Shown in pieces: positions 52,066 through 61,352 of a stretch of DNA of 64,000 nucleotides. The stretch's first letter is position 1, and each line of letters starts with the position of its first letter. This stretch comes from Staphylococcus carnosus (lineage in GTDB: Bacteria > Bacillota > Bacilli > Staphylococcales > Staphylococcaceae): assembly GCF_900458435.1 (NCBI RefSeq), contig NZ_UHCT01000001.1, positions 1,798,001 to 1,862,000 of the forward strand, read 5' to 3'. The translations under genes were made by a program, and so were the position numbers. Under the pieces are notes generated by a model. It saw only the letters and a program-made list of their open reading frames with translations, made no database searches and was not told where the DNA came from.

Positions 52066-52698
52066 ATGGAATTACAATTAGCAATTGATTTATTAAATAA
52101 AGAAGAAGCTGCAGAATTAGCTAATAAAGTGAAAGATTATGTCGATATCGTAGAAATCGGTACTCCTATCATATATAACGAAGGCTTACCATCAGTTCAA
52201 TATATGGATGAGCATATTGATGGTGTAAAAGTCCTTGCAGACATGAAAATCATGGATGCAGCAGATTATGAAGTCAGCCAAGCTGTTAAATTCGGCGCTG
52301 ATGTTGTAACAATCTTAGGTGTAGCTGAAGATGCTTCAATCAAAGCTGCTATCGAAGAAGCACACAAAAATGACAAACAATTATTAGTAGATATGATTGC
52401 TGTGCAAGATATTGAAAAACGTGCGAAAGAATTAGATGAAATGGGTGCTGATTATATTGCAGTACACATCGGTTATGACTTGCAAGCAGAAGGTAAATCT
52501 CCTTTAGAAGACTTGCACAAAGTTAAATCTGTTATCAAAAATTCTAAAGTTGCGGTTGCTGGCGGTATTAAACCAGACACTATCAAAGATATCGTAGCTG
52601 AAGGTCCAGACTTAGTCATCGTTGGTGGCGGTATCGCAAATGCTGACGATCCTGTAGAAGCTGCCAAAGCTTGCCGTGACGCAGTTAAGGGTGAATAA
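52066..52698 (+). CDS. hxlA: 3-hexulose-6-phosphate synthase
   Basis: A 210-residue TIM-barrel aldolase of the OMP decarboxylase superfamily. It condenses formaldehyde with ribulose-5-phosphate. Motifs include LAIDLL, VDIVEIGTPII, VLADMKIMDA (the D-x-K-x-x-D metal/catalytic motif) and VAGGIKPDTI. With hxlB it forms the ribulose monophosphate route, used in Firmicutes for formaldehyde detoxification. ATG at 52066 behind AAAGGCGG; the longer upstream reading is noncoding. Confidence 0.93.
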   Translation: MELQLAIDLLNKEEAAELANKVKDYVDIVEIGTPIIYNEGLPSVQYMDEHIDGVKVLADMKIMDAADYEVSQAVKFGADVVTILGVAEDASIKAAIEEAHKNDKQLLVDMIAVQDIEKRAKELDEMGADYIAVHIGYDLQAEGKSPLEDLHKVKSVIKNSKVAVAGGIKPDTIKDIVAEGPDLVIVGGGIANADDPVEAAKACRDAVKGE

Positions 52699-52699
52699 T

Positions 52700-53245
52700 A
52701 TGACTGAATTACGTTATCAGCTCATTTTAGATGAATTGAAAAATACACTTGGTCACGTTAAAAGCGAAGAAGTGGAACAATTCGAAAATGAAGTACGTGA
52801 TGCCAAAAACATTTTTACCGCAAGTAAAGGCCGTTCGGGTTACGTTTCAAACAGTTTTGCGATGCGTTTGAACCAGCTCGGTAAAGCATCACATGTAATT
52901 GGCGGTGCATCAACACCTTCTATCCATAAAGGTGATTTGTTTATCGTCATTTCCGGCTCAGGCAGCACTGAACATTTACGTCTATTAGCTGACAAAGCTA
53001 AAGGCGAAGATGCAAAAGTTGTTTTAATCACTACAAAGCCTGATTCTAAAATCGGTGAAATTGCAGATACTGTTATTGAATTGCCGGCAGGCACAAAATT
53101 TGATGCTGAAGGTTCAGAACAACCACTCGGCAGTTTATTCGAACAATCTGCACAAATTTTCTTAGATGCTGTTGTCCTTGATTTGATGGAAATTTTCAAT
53201 ATCGACGAAACAGCTATGCAGCAAAATCATGCAAATTTAGAATAA
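52700..53245 (+). CDS. hxlB: 6-phospho-3-hexuloisomerase
   Basis: A 181-residue SIS-domain isomerase converting hexulose-6-phosphate to fructose-6-phosphate. The sugar-phosphate site is visible in GRSGYVSNSFAMRLNQLG and VISGSGSTEHLRLLADKAK. The ATG at 52700 lies one base after the hxlA stop, with AAGGGTG inside the end of hxlA, so the two are translationally coupled. Confidence 0.93.
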   Translation: MTELRYQLILDELKNTLGHVKSEEVEQFENEVRDAKNIFTASKGRSGYVSNSFAMRLNQLGKASHVIGGASTPSIHKGDLFIVISGSGSTEHLRLLADKAKGEDAKVVLITTKPDSKIGEIADTVIELPAGTKFDAEGSEQPLGSLFEQSAQIFLDAVVLDLMEIFNIDETAMQQNHANLE

Positions 53246-53259
53246 ATATGTATGAAAAT

Positions 53260-53299
53260 AGCTCCACATCCATTCATTTTTTGGATATGGAGTTTTTTA
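53260..53299 (+). terminator. Terminator of hxlAB
   Basis: CTCCA.ATCCA pairs with TGGAT.TGGAG (53262-53292), followed by TTTTTTATTTTT. Confidence 0.87.
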
Positions 53300-53324
53300 T
53301 TTTTAAAAATTAGATCCAATTTCA

Positions 53325-53363
53325 AAAAATCACGCCATCCTTTTTAAGGAAGACGTGATTTTT
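53325..53363. terminator. Terminator of ktrC (possibly bidirectional)
   Basis: AAAAATCACG (53325-53334) plus TCCTT pairs with AAGGA plus CGTGATTTTT (53354-53363), with A and T flanks. Confidence 0.87.
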
Positions 53364-53392
53364 ATTACGTTATTTAATTACAATACATATAT

Positions 53393-54052
53393 TTAGTGGA
53401 CTAATTTTTTCTCAAATCTATTAAGGTCATTATCGTGACCAATCATAATCAAGATATCCCCTAATTCGATATTCATATTAGGATCTGGGGAAATAATGAC
53501 GTCTTTATCTCGCTTAATTGCAATAATATTAATACCATAATGCGCACGAATATCTAAATCTACAATTGATTGTCCAGCAATACGTTCATTTGCTTTAGCT
53601 TCAACAATTGAGTATTCATCTGCTAATTCTAGATAATCTAATACGCTGGCACTCGCAATATTATGTGCGATTCTTCGGCCCATATCACGTTCTGGATGGA
53701 CAACTAAATCCGCTCCGATTTTATTTAAGATCTTAGCGTGATAATCATTTTGCGCTTTCGCGATTACTTTTTTAACACCTAATTCTTTTAAAATCAATGT
53801 TGTCAAAGTACTCGTTTGAATATTTTCACCGATTGCAACAATAACTTGGTCGAAGTTTCTTATACCTAAACTTTTCATCACCGCTTCATCTGTTGTATCA
53901 GCTACAACAGCATGTGTGGCAATTTCACTATATTCATTAACACGTGCTTCGCTCAAATCGATTGCCATCACATCCATGCCCAATGCATTTAATTCTCTGA
54001 CAATACTTCCACCGAAGCGTCCTAATCCAATCACTACAAATTCTTTTTCCAT
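53393..54052 (-). CDS. ktrC: Ktr potassium channel regulatory subunit (RCK)
   Basis: A 219-residue cytosolic gating ring subunit. The N-terminal RCK domain has the nucleotide loop VIGLGRFGGSIVRELNALG (about 6-24) and the acidic VMAID; the C-terminal RCK_C domain (about 135-219) may bind c-di-AMP, as KtrA/KtrC do in S. aureus. It would pair with a KtrB/KtrD channel encoded elsewhere. GAGGTTAC precedes the ATG. Confidence 0.92.
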   Translation of the reverse strand: MEKEFVVIGLGRFGGSIVRELNALGMDVMAIDLSEARVNEYSEIATHAVVADTTDEAVMKSLGIRNFDQVIVAIGENIQTSTLTTLILKELGVKKVIAKAQNDYHAKILNKIGADLVVHPERDMGRRIAHNIASASVLDYLELADEYSIVEAKANERIAGQSIVDLDIRAHYGINIIAIKRDKDVIISPDPNMNIELGDILIMIGHDNDLNRFEKKLVH

Positions 54053-54063
54053 AGTAACCTCCG

Positions 54064-54133
54064 AAAAATAAAAATGAGGCGAGGCATTGTTTAACTATAC
54101 CTTGCTTGGCACAAGTGTATAGATTGCCTCGCC
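54064..54133 (-). terminator. Terminator of cydAB
   Basis: GGCGAGGCA (54078-54086) pairs with TGCCTCGCC (54125-54133), with inner TATAC/GTATA pairing. On the minus strand it is followed by TCATTTTTATTTTT. Confidence 0.9.
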
Positions 54134-54150
54134 CCATCTGATTTTAAATA

Positions 54151-55182
54151 TTAATAATGACCTTCTTCACTTTTTCCTTCAACATAATCTTTGCTGAAGA
54201 TGAATAATCTCATTAATAATATTAACGATGGTATTAATAAAAGTAAACCGCAAACTGCTGCAATTGTAAGTGCTAATGCCATTGGGTCATCTGTTTTATT
54301 CACATTACCATTAATGTAAGGATATAAAATGTATGGCCATTTACTAACACCATATCCACCAATTGCTGTAGCCATTTGTAAAATCACTAACATAAATGCT
54401 GTACCTGGAGATTTTTTCAAGATTGTTAATACCCAAGCTGCAATTAAGCAGATAATACTGATTAAGAATAACCACCAGTATTGTGAAACAGCAATATCAA
54501 AGTGTTCTTTATTTTGGCTTCGTAATGTAATGAATGCAAATAATGACACAAGTGCCATTGGCGGTCCCCAGAATATGAACCATTTTCTAAGTAAAGCATA
54601 AGCTTTCATTGCTTGTGCTTTTCGAGCATAGAATGTTAAGAAACCTGAGGAAATATACATTACTGCGACTAAAGCTAAGAAGACAACAGACCAAGCAAAT
54701 GGACTAAAGAATAAATCCGCCCAATTTAAGTCAACATGGCCGCCTTTTTTAGTAATATAGCCGCCTTCTGAAATAACAAGTCCCATACTTAATGATGGCG
54801 GTATTAATAGACCAGCCACACTATAAATCAATAACCATGAGAACTTAGAATCCGGACCATAGTTTTGGAAAGCGTAGAAACTACCACGCATTGTTAGTAA
54901 TAACAATCCAATAGACCCTGGTACTAGTAATACAGTACCATAATAGTAAGCGAAATCAGGGAAGAACCCCACAATACCTACTGTAAAGAATACTAAGAAT
55001 ACGTTCGTAACTTCCCAAATAGGATTTAAATAACGCGCAATGACTGGCGTCAATGTTTTCTGTGTTCCTCTTAATTTAGCTTGTAAAAGGAATACACCCG
55101 CACCAAAGTCAATTGAAGCTATGACGATGTAACAGAATAAGAACAAGTACAGTACGATCATTCCTAATGCTGTAAAACTCAT
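54151..55182 (-). CDS. cydB: Cytochrome bd quinol oxidase subunit II
   Basis: A 343-residue polytopic subunit with eight or nine helices (FLFCYIVIASIDFGAGVFLLQ; YLNPIWEVTNVFLVFFTVGIVGFFPD). It pairs with CydA to form the oxygen-reducing, cyanide-resistant bd oxidase. Its ATG overlaps the cydA end by four bases. No cydDC exporter genes follow in the window. Confidence 0.95.
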   Translation of the reverse strand: MSFTALGMIVLYLFLFCYIVIASIDFGAGVFLLQAKLRGTQKTLTPVIARYLNPIWEVTNVFLVFFTVGIVGFFPDFAYYYGTVLLVPGSIGLLLLTMRGSFYAFQNYGPDSKFSWLLIYSVAGLLIPPSLSMGLVISEGGYITKKGGHVDLNWADLFFSPFAWSVVFLALVAVMYISSGFLTFYARKAQAMKAYALLRKWFIFWGPPMALVSLFAFITLRSQNKEHFDIAVSQYWWLFLISIICLIAAWVLTILKKSPGTAFMLVILQMATAIGGYGVSKWPYILYPYINGNVNKTDDPMALALTIAAVCGLLLLIPSLILLMRLFIFSKDYVEGKSEEGHY

Positions 55183-56534
55183 GATGCTTCACCTCGGTTT
55201 CCTTCTAATTTCTCTATATCTTTATACGGCGGTTTATTTCTAAACATACGAATCAACACATAGGCTGATGTGAATAGAATAATAAAGTAAACTAATCCGA
55301 ATGCAATAGTTACGCCAGTTAAACCAGCAGCATTTGTTGCTGCATCTGAAACTTTCATGTAACCTCTGATAATCCAAGGCTGACGACCCATTTCTGTTAA
55401 GAACCAACCGAATTCAATAGATAACATTGCTGCTGGTCCAGTAATCAAGGTTGCATATAACAATATTTTATTAACTGAGAACTTCCGCCATTTTTTAACG
55501 ATTCTTGTTAACGTATATATACCTGATACTGCTAAACAGAACATACCGCCAGTTACCATTAAGTCAAAGAAGTAATGAACAATCAATGGTGGTTGTGTGT
55601 CTTTAGGGAATTCATTTAAACCTTGAACTTTAGTATTGATATTATTATCAGATAAGAAACTTAGCATACCAGGAATTTTGATTGCGCCTGTAACTTTCTG
55701 ATCCTTTTCGTCCAATACACCAAAGACTTGTAAATCTGCACGTTTTTGAGTATCAAAGTGCCATTCGTAAGCTGCTAATTTTTCAGGTTGTTCTTTGTGT
55801 AAGAATTTTGCTGACATATCCCCTGCTAGAATTGAACCGAGTGTAAAAATCAAACCAACAATCATCGTTAATTTTAATGCACTCTTATGATAGTCTCTGT
55901 CTTGAGGAATTTTGTCTCTTAATAATTTGTAAGCTGCAATAGCTGCTAATAAGAAAGCCATTGTCATAATAGCTGTCATAATAACGTGGAATTGTCTAAC
56001 GCCAAAAGAAGCATTGAACATTGCCACAATTGGATCCACGTGAATCATACGTCCGTCTTTCATTTGGAAACCAGCTGGTGTATTCATAAATGAGTTCACT
56101 GATGTAATGAAGAATGCTGATAACATACCTCCGATAACAACTGGTAAACCAATAATCATATGTGTCCATTTATTTTTAAATCGATTCCAAGTATAGAAAT
56201 AAATACTTAAGAAAATTGCTTCAAAGAAGAATGCAAATACTTCCATGAATAATGGCAAGGCAATGACGTGACCTGCTGTTTTCATAAATGTCGGCCAAAG
56301 TAATGATAATTGCAACTCGATAATCGTACCAGTTACAACACCGACAGCTACAGTAATAGCATAGCCTTTCGCCCATCTTTTAGCTAATGTAATAAAGCGT
56401 GCGCTGTTTTTCTTGATGCCGATAAATTCAGCAATTACAAACATTAGTGGCATCCCCACGCCGATAGTTGCGAAAACTATGTGGACAGCTAATGTCATAG
56501 CAGTTAAAAATCTGCTTAATTCTACTGCTCCCAT
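55179..56534 (-). CDS. cydA: Cytochrome bd quinol oxidase subunit I
   Basis: A 451-residue haem-carrying subunit with about nine helices. Haem-ligand candidates are the His near residue 18 (LAVHIVFATIGVGMPL), the His in VRQFHVIMTAIMTMAF and the Met in GRQPWIIRGYMKVSDAAT. It oxidises menaquinol and reduces oxygen. AGGGTGAT precedes the ATG. A promoter is predicted about 80 bases upstream. Confidence 0.96.
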   Translation of the reverse strand: MGAVELSRFLTAMTLAVHIVFATIGVGMPLMFVIAEFIGIKKNSARFITLAKRWAKGYAITVAVGVVTGTIIELQLSLLWPTFMKTAGHVIALPLFMEVFAFFFEAIFLSIYFYTWNRFKNKWTHMIIGLPVVIGGMLSAFFITSVNSFMNTPAGFQMKDGRMIHVDPIVAMFNASFGVRQFHVIMTAIMTMAFLLAAIAAYKLLRDKIPQDRDYHKSALKLTMIVGLIFTLGSILAGDMSAKFLHKEQPEKLAAYEWHFDTQKRADLQVFGVLDEKDQKVTGAIKIPGMLSFLSDNNINTKVQGLNEFPKDTQPPLIVHYFFDLMVTGGMFCLAVSGIYTLTRIVKKWRKFSVNKILLYATLITGPAAMLSIEFGWFLTEMGRQPWIIRGYMKVSDAATNAAGLTGVTIAFGLVYFIILFTSAYVLIRMFRNKPPYKDIEKLEGNRGEAS

Positions 56535-56615
56535 GATATCACCCTAATCTTTTTATATTTGGTACTGTATAATGCCCGCAAGTTTCTAAGAAGTTGTATT
56601 AAAAATTTTGATGAG

Positions 56616-56644
56616 ATTCTAGATGCTGATTCTAGTTTTTTCAA
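56616..56644 (-). promoter_or_regulatory. Candidate cydAB promoter
   Basis: On the minus strand TTGAAA (56644-56639), a 17-base spacer and TAGAAT (56621-56616), about 82 bases before the cydA ATG. GATTCTAG is directly repeated here, and a CACATGTG palindrome (56650-56657) is just upstream of the -35 box. Confidence 0.55.
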
Positions 56645-56696
56645 CTTCACACATGTGGTATCTGATACACTCTTTCTCTTCACTAATGCACCAAGC

Positions 56697-56725
56697 TTGA
56701 TTTTATTTTTCACTTTTAATAAAGT
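56697..56725 (+). promoter_or_regulatory. Candidate promoter of the glutaredoxin-like gene
   Basis: TTGATT (56697-56702), a 17-base spacer and TAAAGT (56720-56725), with the ATG at 56760. Confidence 0.45.
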
Positions 56726-56759
56726 TAAGTCATCAATTTATACAAAGGAAGATTTAATT

Positions 56760-56993
56760 ATGACTCAAGTAACAATCTATACACAAAATGAATGTCCACC
56801 ATGCCAATTTGTAAAAAATTATTTTGATGAACATAAAGTGGCATATACTGAGAAAAATGTTTCAAACTCAACTTTTCGAAATGAAATGATTGATTATGAT
56901 GCATTTTCTACACCTTTCATCTTGATTGACGATCATCCTATGTATCAGGTAGATTTAGATAAAATCAATCAACTACTTCAAATTCATCATTAG
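56760..56993 (+). CDS. Glutaredoxin-like protein (NrdH type)
   Basis: A 77-residue thioredoxin-fold protein with the redox motif CPPC (about residues 12-15) and the cis-proline segment STPFILID. NrdH-type proteins reduce ribonucleotide reductase using thioredoxin reductase; here no nrd genes are adjacent, so the partner is uncertain. ATG at 56760 behind AAAGGAAG. Divergent from cydAB, as in S. aureus. Confidence 0.85.
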   Translation: MTQVTIYTQNECPPCQFVKNYFDEHKVAYTEKNVSNSTFRNEMIDYDAFSTPFILIDDHPMYQVDLDKINQLLQIHH

Positions 56994-57335
56994 TCCTCTG
57001 AGAAAAAATGCACTGTATTCTTATAATTACCATGAAGTGTAATAGTTTAAACAATTATAGTTTGCCTAGTACATTGACACAGTACATTCTATGTTACGCT
57101 TCCTAAGACCTCATTACAATTATTCTAATCAAATTTCGCATTATATAGTTTTTTTATCCTAATATTTTGTCACAAATTTGTAAAAGATAAAGATGTGCTA
57201 CTAAAATTAAAATTGTTATCAAAAGTTGATATCAGTTGCATATTTTATTTGTGGCTCAACATAATTTATAGCGCACAAAATAACCGTGTACGTATGAAAT
57301 TCACTTCATACATACACGGTTTATTTTATGAATAT
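56994..57335. other. Intergenic region between the glutaredoxin gene and ptsI
   Basis: A 342-base AT-rich convergent gap. The ptsI terminator is at 57282-57322. A reading frame at 57195-57383 lacks a ribosome binding site and crosses that terminator, so I do not call it a gene. ATTTTGTCACAAATTTGT near 57163-57180 echoes the ctaA/ctaB boxes, but no promoter is adjacent. Confidence 0.5.
57282..57322 (-). terminator. Terminator of ptsHI
   Basis: AACCGTGT plus GTATGAA pairs with TTCATAC plus ACACGGTT (57282-57322). On the minus strand a short ATTTTG run follows. Confidence 0.88.
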
Positions 57336-59057
57336 CTAAGCGTTCTTAGTATATTCTTCAACCAAATCTACAACTTCTTCTGAAGTCGCACATTGGACTG
57401 CTCTTTCACTTAATTCTTTCATTTCGCTTTCGTTCAATGATCTAATCAAACGACGAGCTTTCAAGATTGATGTAGCACTCATTGAGAACTCATCTAATCC
57501 TAAACCTAACAACAATGGAATTGCTGTTTGGTCCCCAGCCATTTCACCACACATACCTGTCCATTTACCTTCGGCATGTGAAGCCTCAATCACTTGTTTT
57601 ACTAAACGTAAAATTGCTGGATTGTATGGTTGGTATAAATAAGAAACACGTTCTGACATACGGTCAGCTGCCATAGTGTACTGGATTAAGTCGTTTGTTC
57701 CAATACTGAAGAAGTCTACTTCTTTTGCAAATATATCAGCAAGAGCTGCAGTTGAAGGAATCTCTACCATAATTCCTAATTCAATATCATCTGCTACTTC
57801 ATAGCCTTCATTTTTAAGGTTAGCACGTTCTTCTTCAAGTAATGCTTTAGCATCACGGAATTCTTGAATTGTAGCAACCATTGGGAACATAATGTTCAAT
57901 TTTCCAAACACAGAAGCGCGTAGTAACGCACGTAATTGCGGACGGAAAATTTCAGGTTGATCTAAGCATAAACGGATTGCACGATAACCTAAGAATGGGT
58001 TCATTTCTTCTGGCAAGTCAAGATAAGGCAATTCTTTATCGCCACCGATATCTAAAGTACGTACAACTACGCGTTTACCTTTCATAGCTTCCAATACTGC
58101 TTTATAAGCTTCAAACTGTTCTTCTTCCGTAGGCATTTGATCTCTGCCCATGTATAAGAATTCAGTTCTGTATAAACCAATACCTTCTGCGCCATTTTCA
58201 ATAACACCCGGTAAATCATTAGGTGTACCGATATTTGCTGCAAGTTCAACATGATGACCATCAGCAGTTACTGATTCAGCATCACGTAATTTTTGCAATT
58301 CTTGCTTGTCTTTAAAGAAGTTTTCGCGTTTTTCTTGATATTCTGCAATTACCTCATCACTTGGATTAATTAGCACGTCACCAGTCATACCATCTACAAC
58401 AATAGTATCTCCAGCCTCAACTTCTTCAGTAATAGATTTAGTACCTACTACTGCTGGAATTTCTAAAGAACGACTCATAATTGCTGAATGAGATGTTCTT
58501 CCTCCGATGTTAGTTACAAATCCTTGAACATATTCTTTATTCAATTGTGCAGTATCAGATGGTGTTAAGTCATTACCAATAATGACTACGCTTTCATCAA
58601 CGATACTCGGGTTCGGTAATTCTACACCTAAGATATGTGCTAATACACGTTTCGAAACATCACGAATATCGGCTGCACGTTCTGCCATATATTCATTGTC
58701 CATTGATTCAAAAATAGTGATAAATTGATTTGAAACGTCTGTTAAAGCTTGTGCAGCATTAACACTTTCATTTTTAATTTTATCTTCAATTGGTTGAATT
58801 AATTCAGGATCTTCAAGCACTAATAAATGTGCATCGAAAATAGCTGCTTTATCCGCACCCAATTGTTTTTCGGCGTTATTTCTGATTTTAGTCAATTCAA
58901 CTTTTGATTTATTAAGAGCGCCATTAAATTTAGCAACTTCAGCATCCGTATCTGTCACTGATTCATTATCAAATGATAGGTCAGGTTCAACTAACAGATA
59001 GGCTTTTGCAATTGCAACACCATCTGATGCTGCAATGCCTTTAATTTGTTTAGCCAT
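57336..59057 (-). CDS. ptsI: Phosphoenolpyruvate-protein phosphotransferase (enzyme I)
   Basis: A 573-residue general PTS enzyme that takes phosphate from PEP and passes it to HPr. The phosphohistidine site is [21 protein letters not shown] (about 184-204), and the PEP-binding barrel has [27 protein letters not shown] and [14 protein letters not shown]. It starts one base after ptsH ends. Confidence 0.97.
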
Positions 59058-59058
59058 A

Positions 59059-59325
59059 TTATTCAGTTAATCCTTCTTTAGATAAAACATCAGTGATTGC
59101 TTGAATAGCGTCTGCTTCATCGCTTCCGTCAGCATAGATAGTAATTTCTGCATCTTTACCAACACCTAAACTCATAACACCCATAATAGATTTTAAGTTG
59201 ACTTTTTTGCCGTTATATTCTAATTGAATATCTGAATCAAATTTTGAAGCTGTTTGTACAAGCATTGTTGCTGGACGAGCATGAATACCTGTTTCGTCGA
59301 TGATAGTGTATGATTGTTGTTCCAT
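59059..59325 (-). CDS. ptsH: Phosphocarrier protein HPr
   Basis: An 88-residue PTS carrier. His15 lies in [12 protein letters not shown] and the regulatory Ser46 in [10 protein letters not shown]. HPr kinase phosphorylates that serine to drive CcpA catabolite repression. The ATG at 59325 follows AAGGAGAAA and gives the standard length; a longer reading adds eight residues through the ribosome binding site. First gene of ptsHI. Confidence 0.97.
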   Translation of the reverse strand: MEQQSYTIIDETGIHARPATMLVQTASKFDSDIQLEYNGKKVNLKSIMGVMSLGVGKDAEITIYADGSDEADAIQAITDVLSKEGLTE

Positions 59326-59473
59326 AATAATCTTTCTCCTTCGCATCAATTAATTAGTGATAATTCACCTTTACATTATTACACCTTAACTTTACCAAAA
59401 TATACATCTAAATTCAATTTGTTAATTCCTTGAGAGCGTAAGATTTTTGCGAATTTGTGAAAAAAATTAACAA

Positions 59474-60034
59474 TTATTTACCAGTTGGTGTTTCTAATAT
59501 TTTTTTGGCAACGCTTTCACATTTCTGGATGTGTTCATCTCCTAATTTTTTCATGAAGTAATAACTGATTGATGCAGAAATAGCTTGACCTACTAATGGG
59601 AACCATTTCGTCTGTTTAGCAGCTGTACGCTTAGCAACATCTTTGATTGCTACTTTTAAAATAGCTTTAGATACAGTGCGTCCAATAAATTGACTGCCTT
59701 GTATAGATGCTGCCACTAAAATACGTTCTTTTAGATCATCACTCATATGGCTCACTTGTTTATGATCCAAACCGTAAATTTTATTAATATCTTCAATAAT
59801 ATCTTTCATCAACTTTAAATCTACGCCGAAATCAAGTCCTGGAATTGGTACAACACTTGCTGCTGAAGACCAAAGTGACTTTTTGCGCACAAGTTCTTCT
59901 GCTCTTTCTTTTCTGCGTTCTAAATCACTATCATTAACTGGCAAAGCTGATTTGCCAGTAACCGGTTCTAAATCCATTACTTTGTTTCCTAATTTATCAC
60001 TTGTATTTTTAATCAATTTATCTTTAATTCCCAT
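59474..60034 (-). CDS. DUF697-like hypothetical protein
   Basis: A 186-residue protein. The N-terminal part is charged (ERRKERAEELVRKKSLW), and the rest has two moderately hydrophobic segments (about 60-80 and 155-175). The segment SSAASVVPIPGLDFGVDLKLMKDIIEDINKIYGLD resembles the DUF697/YcjF membrane-associated domain. Function unknown. ATG at 60034 behind TGGAGG; 14 bases after the upstream methyltransferase gene, so cotranscription is likely. Confidence 0.65.
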   Translation of the reverse strand: MGIKDKLIKNTSDKLGNKVMDLEPVTGKSALPVNDSDLERRKERAEELVRKKSLWSSAASVVPIPGLDFGVDLKLMKDIIEDINKIYGLDHKQVSHMSDDLKERILVAASIQGSQFIGRTVSKAILKVAIKDVAKRTAAKQTKWFPLVGQAISASISYYFMKKLGDEHIQKCESVAKKILETPTGK

Positions 60035-60048
60035 AACTAAAACCTCCA

Positions 60049-61236
60049 TTATAAGATTTCTTCTTTGCTTGATACCCGAACGAAGATTACTTTTAGATAC
60101 TTAGAAGGCTTGTAATGCGGATTAGTTTTGAAATCTTTCGGTAATCCCATAACCTCTTCAATTTCAAAATCCACATTAGCTTCACTTAATGTTTTTTTAA
60201 TCATATTTTTAAATGCTTTAGATGAGAGTGCACTTGAATTTGTACTTAAAATTAATACACCATCTTCATTTAAGATTGGTAATGCTTCTTCAATCAACTT
60301 ATGATAATCTTTTTGGACTGTAAATACCTTCTTCTTATTACGCGCAAAACTAGGCGGATCAATCACAATTGTGTCATACACGCGATTATGTCTTGCAGCA
60401 TAATGATAGAAATCAAAAGTATCCATTACGTAAATAAATTGTGTTTTCGGGTCAATACCATTTACCCCGAAATTCTCCTCTGTCAAACTTCTTGAACGAT
60501 TCGCTAAATCAACACTCGTAGTATCTATCGCTGTTTCAGCAGCAATCACCGAAAAAGCTCCAGTATAACTGAAAAAATTCAATACGTGGCGTTCAGGAGC
60601 ATAAACATCTCGTAATTTTTTACGCACTTCTTTTTGGTCTAAGAAGATACCAGTCATTGGCCCATCATCTAAATCAACATTATAAAATGAAAAGTTCTCT
60701 TCTATTATAATTGGAAATTCTGGAGCTTCACCTGTGACATATCCACTTTCAACTGCATCATCTTTAAAACGCGTTTTTTCAAAAATTGAAGTGTAAGGAA
60801 AAACATCTTGAATCGCATTAAGTATTGTATCTCTAAATGCATAAATACCTTTTGAATACCATTGAATAAGTAAGTGGCCATCATAGTTATCTACAGTTAA
60901 TCCTCCGACACCGTCTCCTTCTGCATTAAAAAGACGGAATGCATTTGTGCCATCGATATTAAAGAAATATTGACGATAATCTAATGCTTCTTGGAATAAT
61001 GTTGTGAAAAATGACGTATCGATTGTTTGCTCTGAGTCATAACTTAATACCCAACCTAAACCTTTATGCTGACGTCCAACATAAGCAGTTGCTATATAAC
61101 GTCCATTATCAGTGACGATGTGAAAAACATCTCCATCTTCTAAATGACTATGTTCATAAATGTCTTCTTCATCTACTAAAGGGTAATGATTTAAATATTT
61201 TTGTTCTTTACCTTTGTTAATAACTGCTGTCTTCAT
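60049..61236 (-). CDS. Class I SAM-dependent rRNA methyltransferase (RlmI-like)
   Basis: A 395-residue protein. An N-terminal PUA-like domain (about 1-75) is joined to a Rossmann methyltransferase: VLNFFSYTGAFSVIAAETA (SAM loop, about 215) and VIDPPSFARNKKKVF (catalytic NPPF-like loop, about 290). It belongs to the RlmI/RlmK group that makes 5-methylcytosine or m7G in 23S rRNA; the exact target is not certain. Monocistronic start upstream of the DUF697-like gene. Confidence 0.85.
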   Translation of the reverse strand: MKTAVINKGKEQKYLNHYPLVDEEDIYEHSHLEDGDVFHIVTDNGRYIATAYVGRQHKGLGWVLSYDSEQTIDTSFFTTLFQEALDYRQYFFNIDGTNAFRLFNAEGDGVGGLTVDNYDGHLLIQWYSKGIYAFRDTILNAIQDVFPYTSIFEKTRFKDDAVESGYVTGEAPEFPIIIEENFSFYNVDLDDGPMTGIFLDQKEVRKKLRDVYAPERHVLNFFSYTGAFSVIAAETAIDTTSVDLANRSRSLTEENFGVNGIDPKTQFIYVMDTFDFYHYAARHNRVYDTIVIDPPSFARNKKKVFTVQKDYHKLIEEALPILNEDGVLILSTNSSALSSKAFKNMIKKTLSEANVDFEIEEVMGLPKDFKTNPHYKPSKYLKVIFVRVSSKEEIL

Positions 61237-61310
61237 ATTAAATTCCGCCTTTTGTTAGTATTTTATTTCATGTTAACGTATCATAACTTCCCTTTCTAAA
61301 GAGAAAGTTT

Positions 61311-61347
61311 AAAAAAGCTGAGAAACTACTAAGCGTTCCCCAGCTTT
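61311..61347 (-). terminator. Terminator of the polytopic membrane protein gene
   Basis: AAGCTG.GAA pairs with TTC.CAGCTT (61315-61346); on the minus strand TTTTTT follows. Confidence 0.85.
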
Positions 61348-61352
61348 GAATT

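Noticed and set aside
57160..57185. TTTGTCACAAA-like element resembling Rex or SrrA sites
   Set aside because: It lies between two converging genes with no promoter nearby, so a regulatory role is unlikely.
57195..57383. 62-codon reading frame between the glutaredoxin gene and ptsI
   Set aside because: No ribosome binding site, AT-rich nonspecific composition, and it crosses the ptsHI terminator and the end of ptsI.
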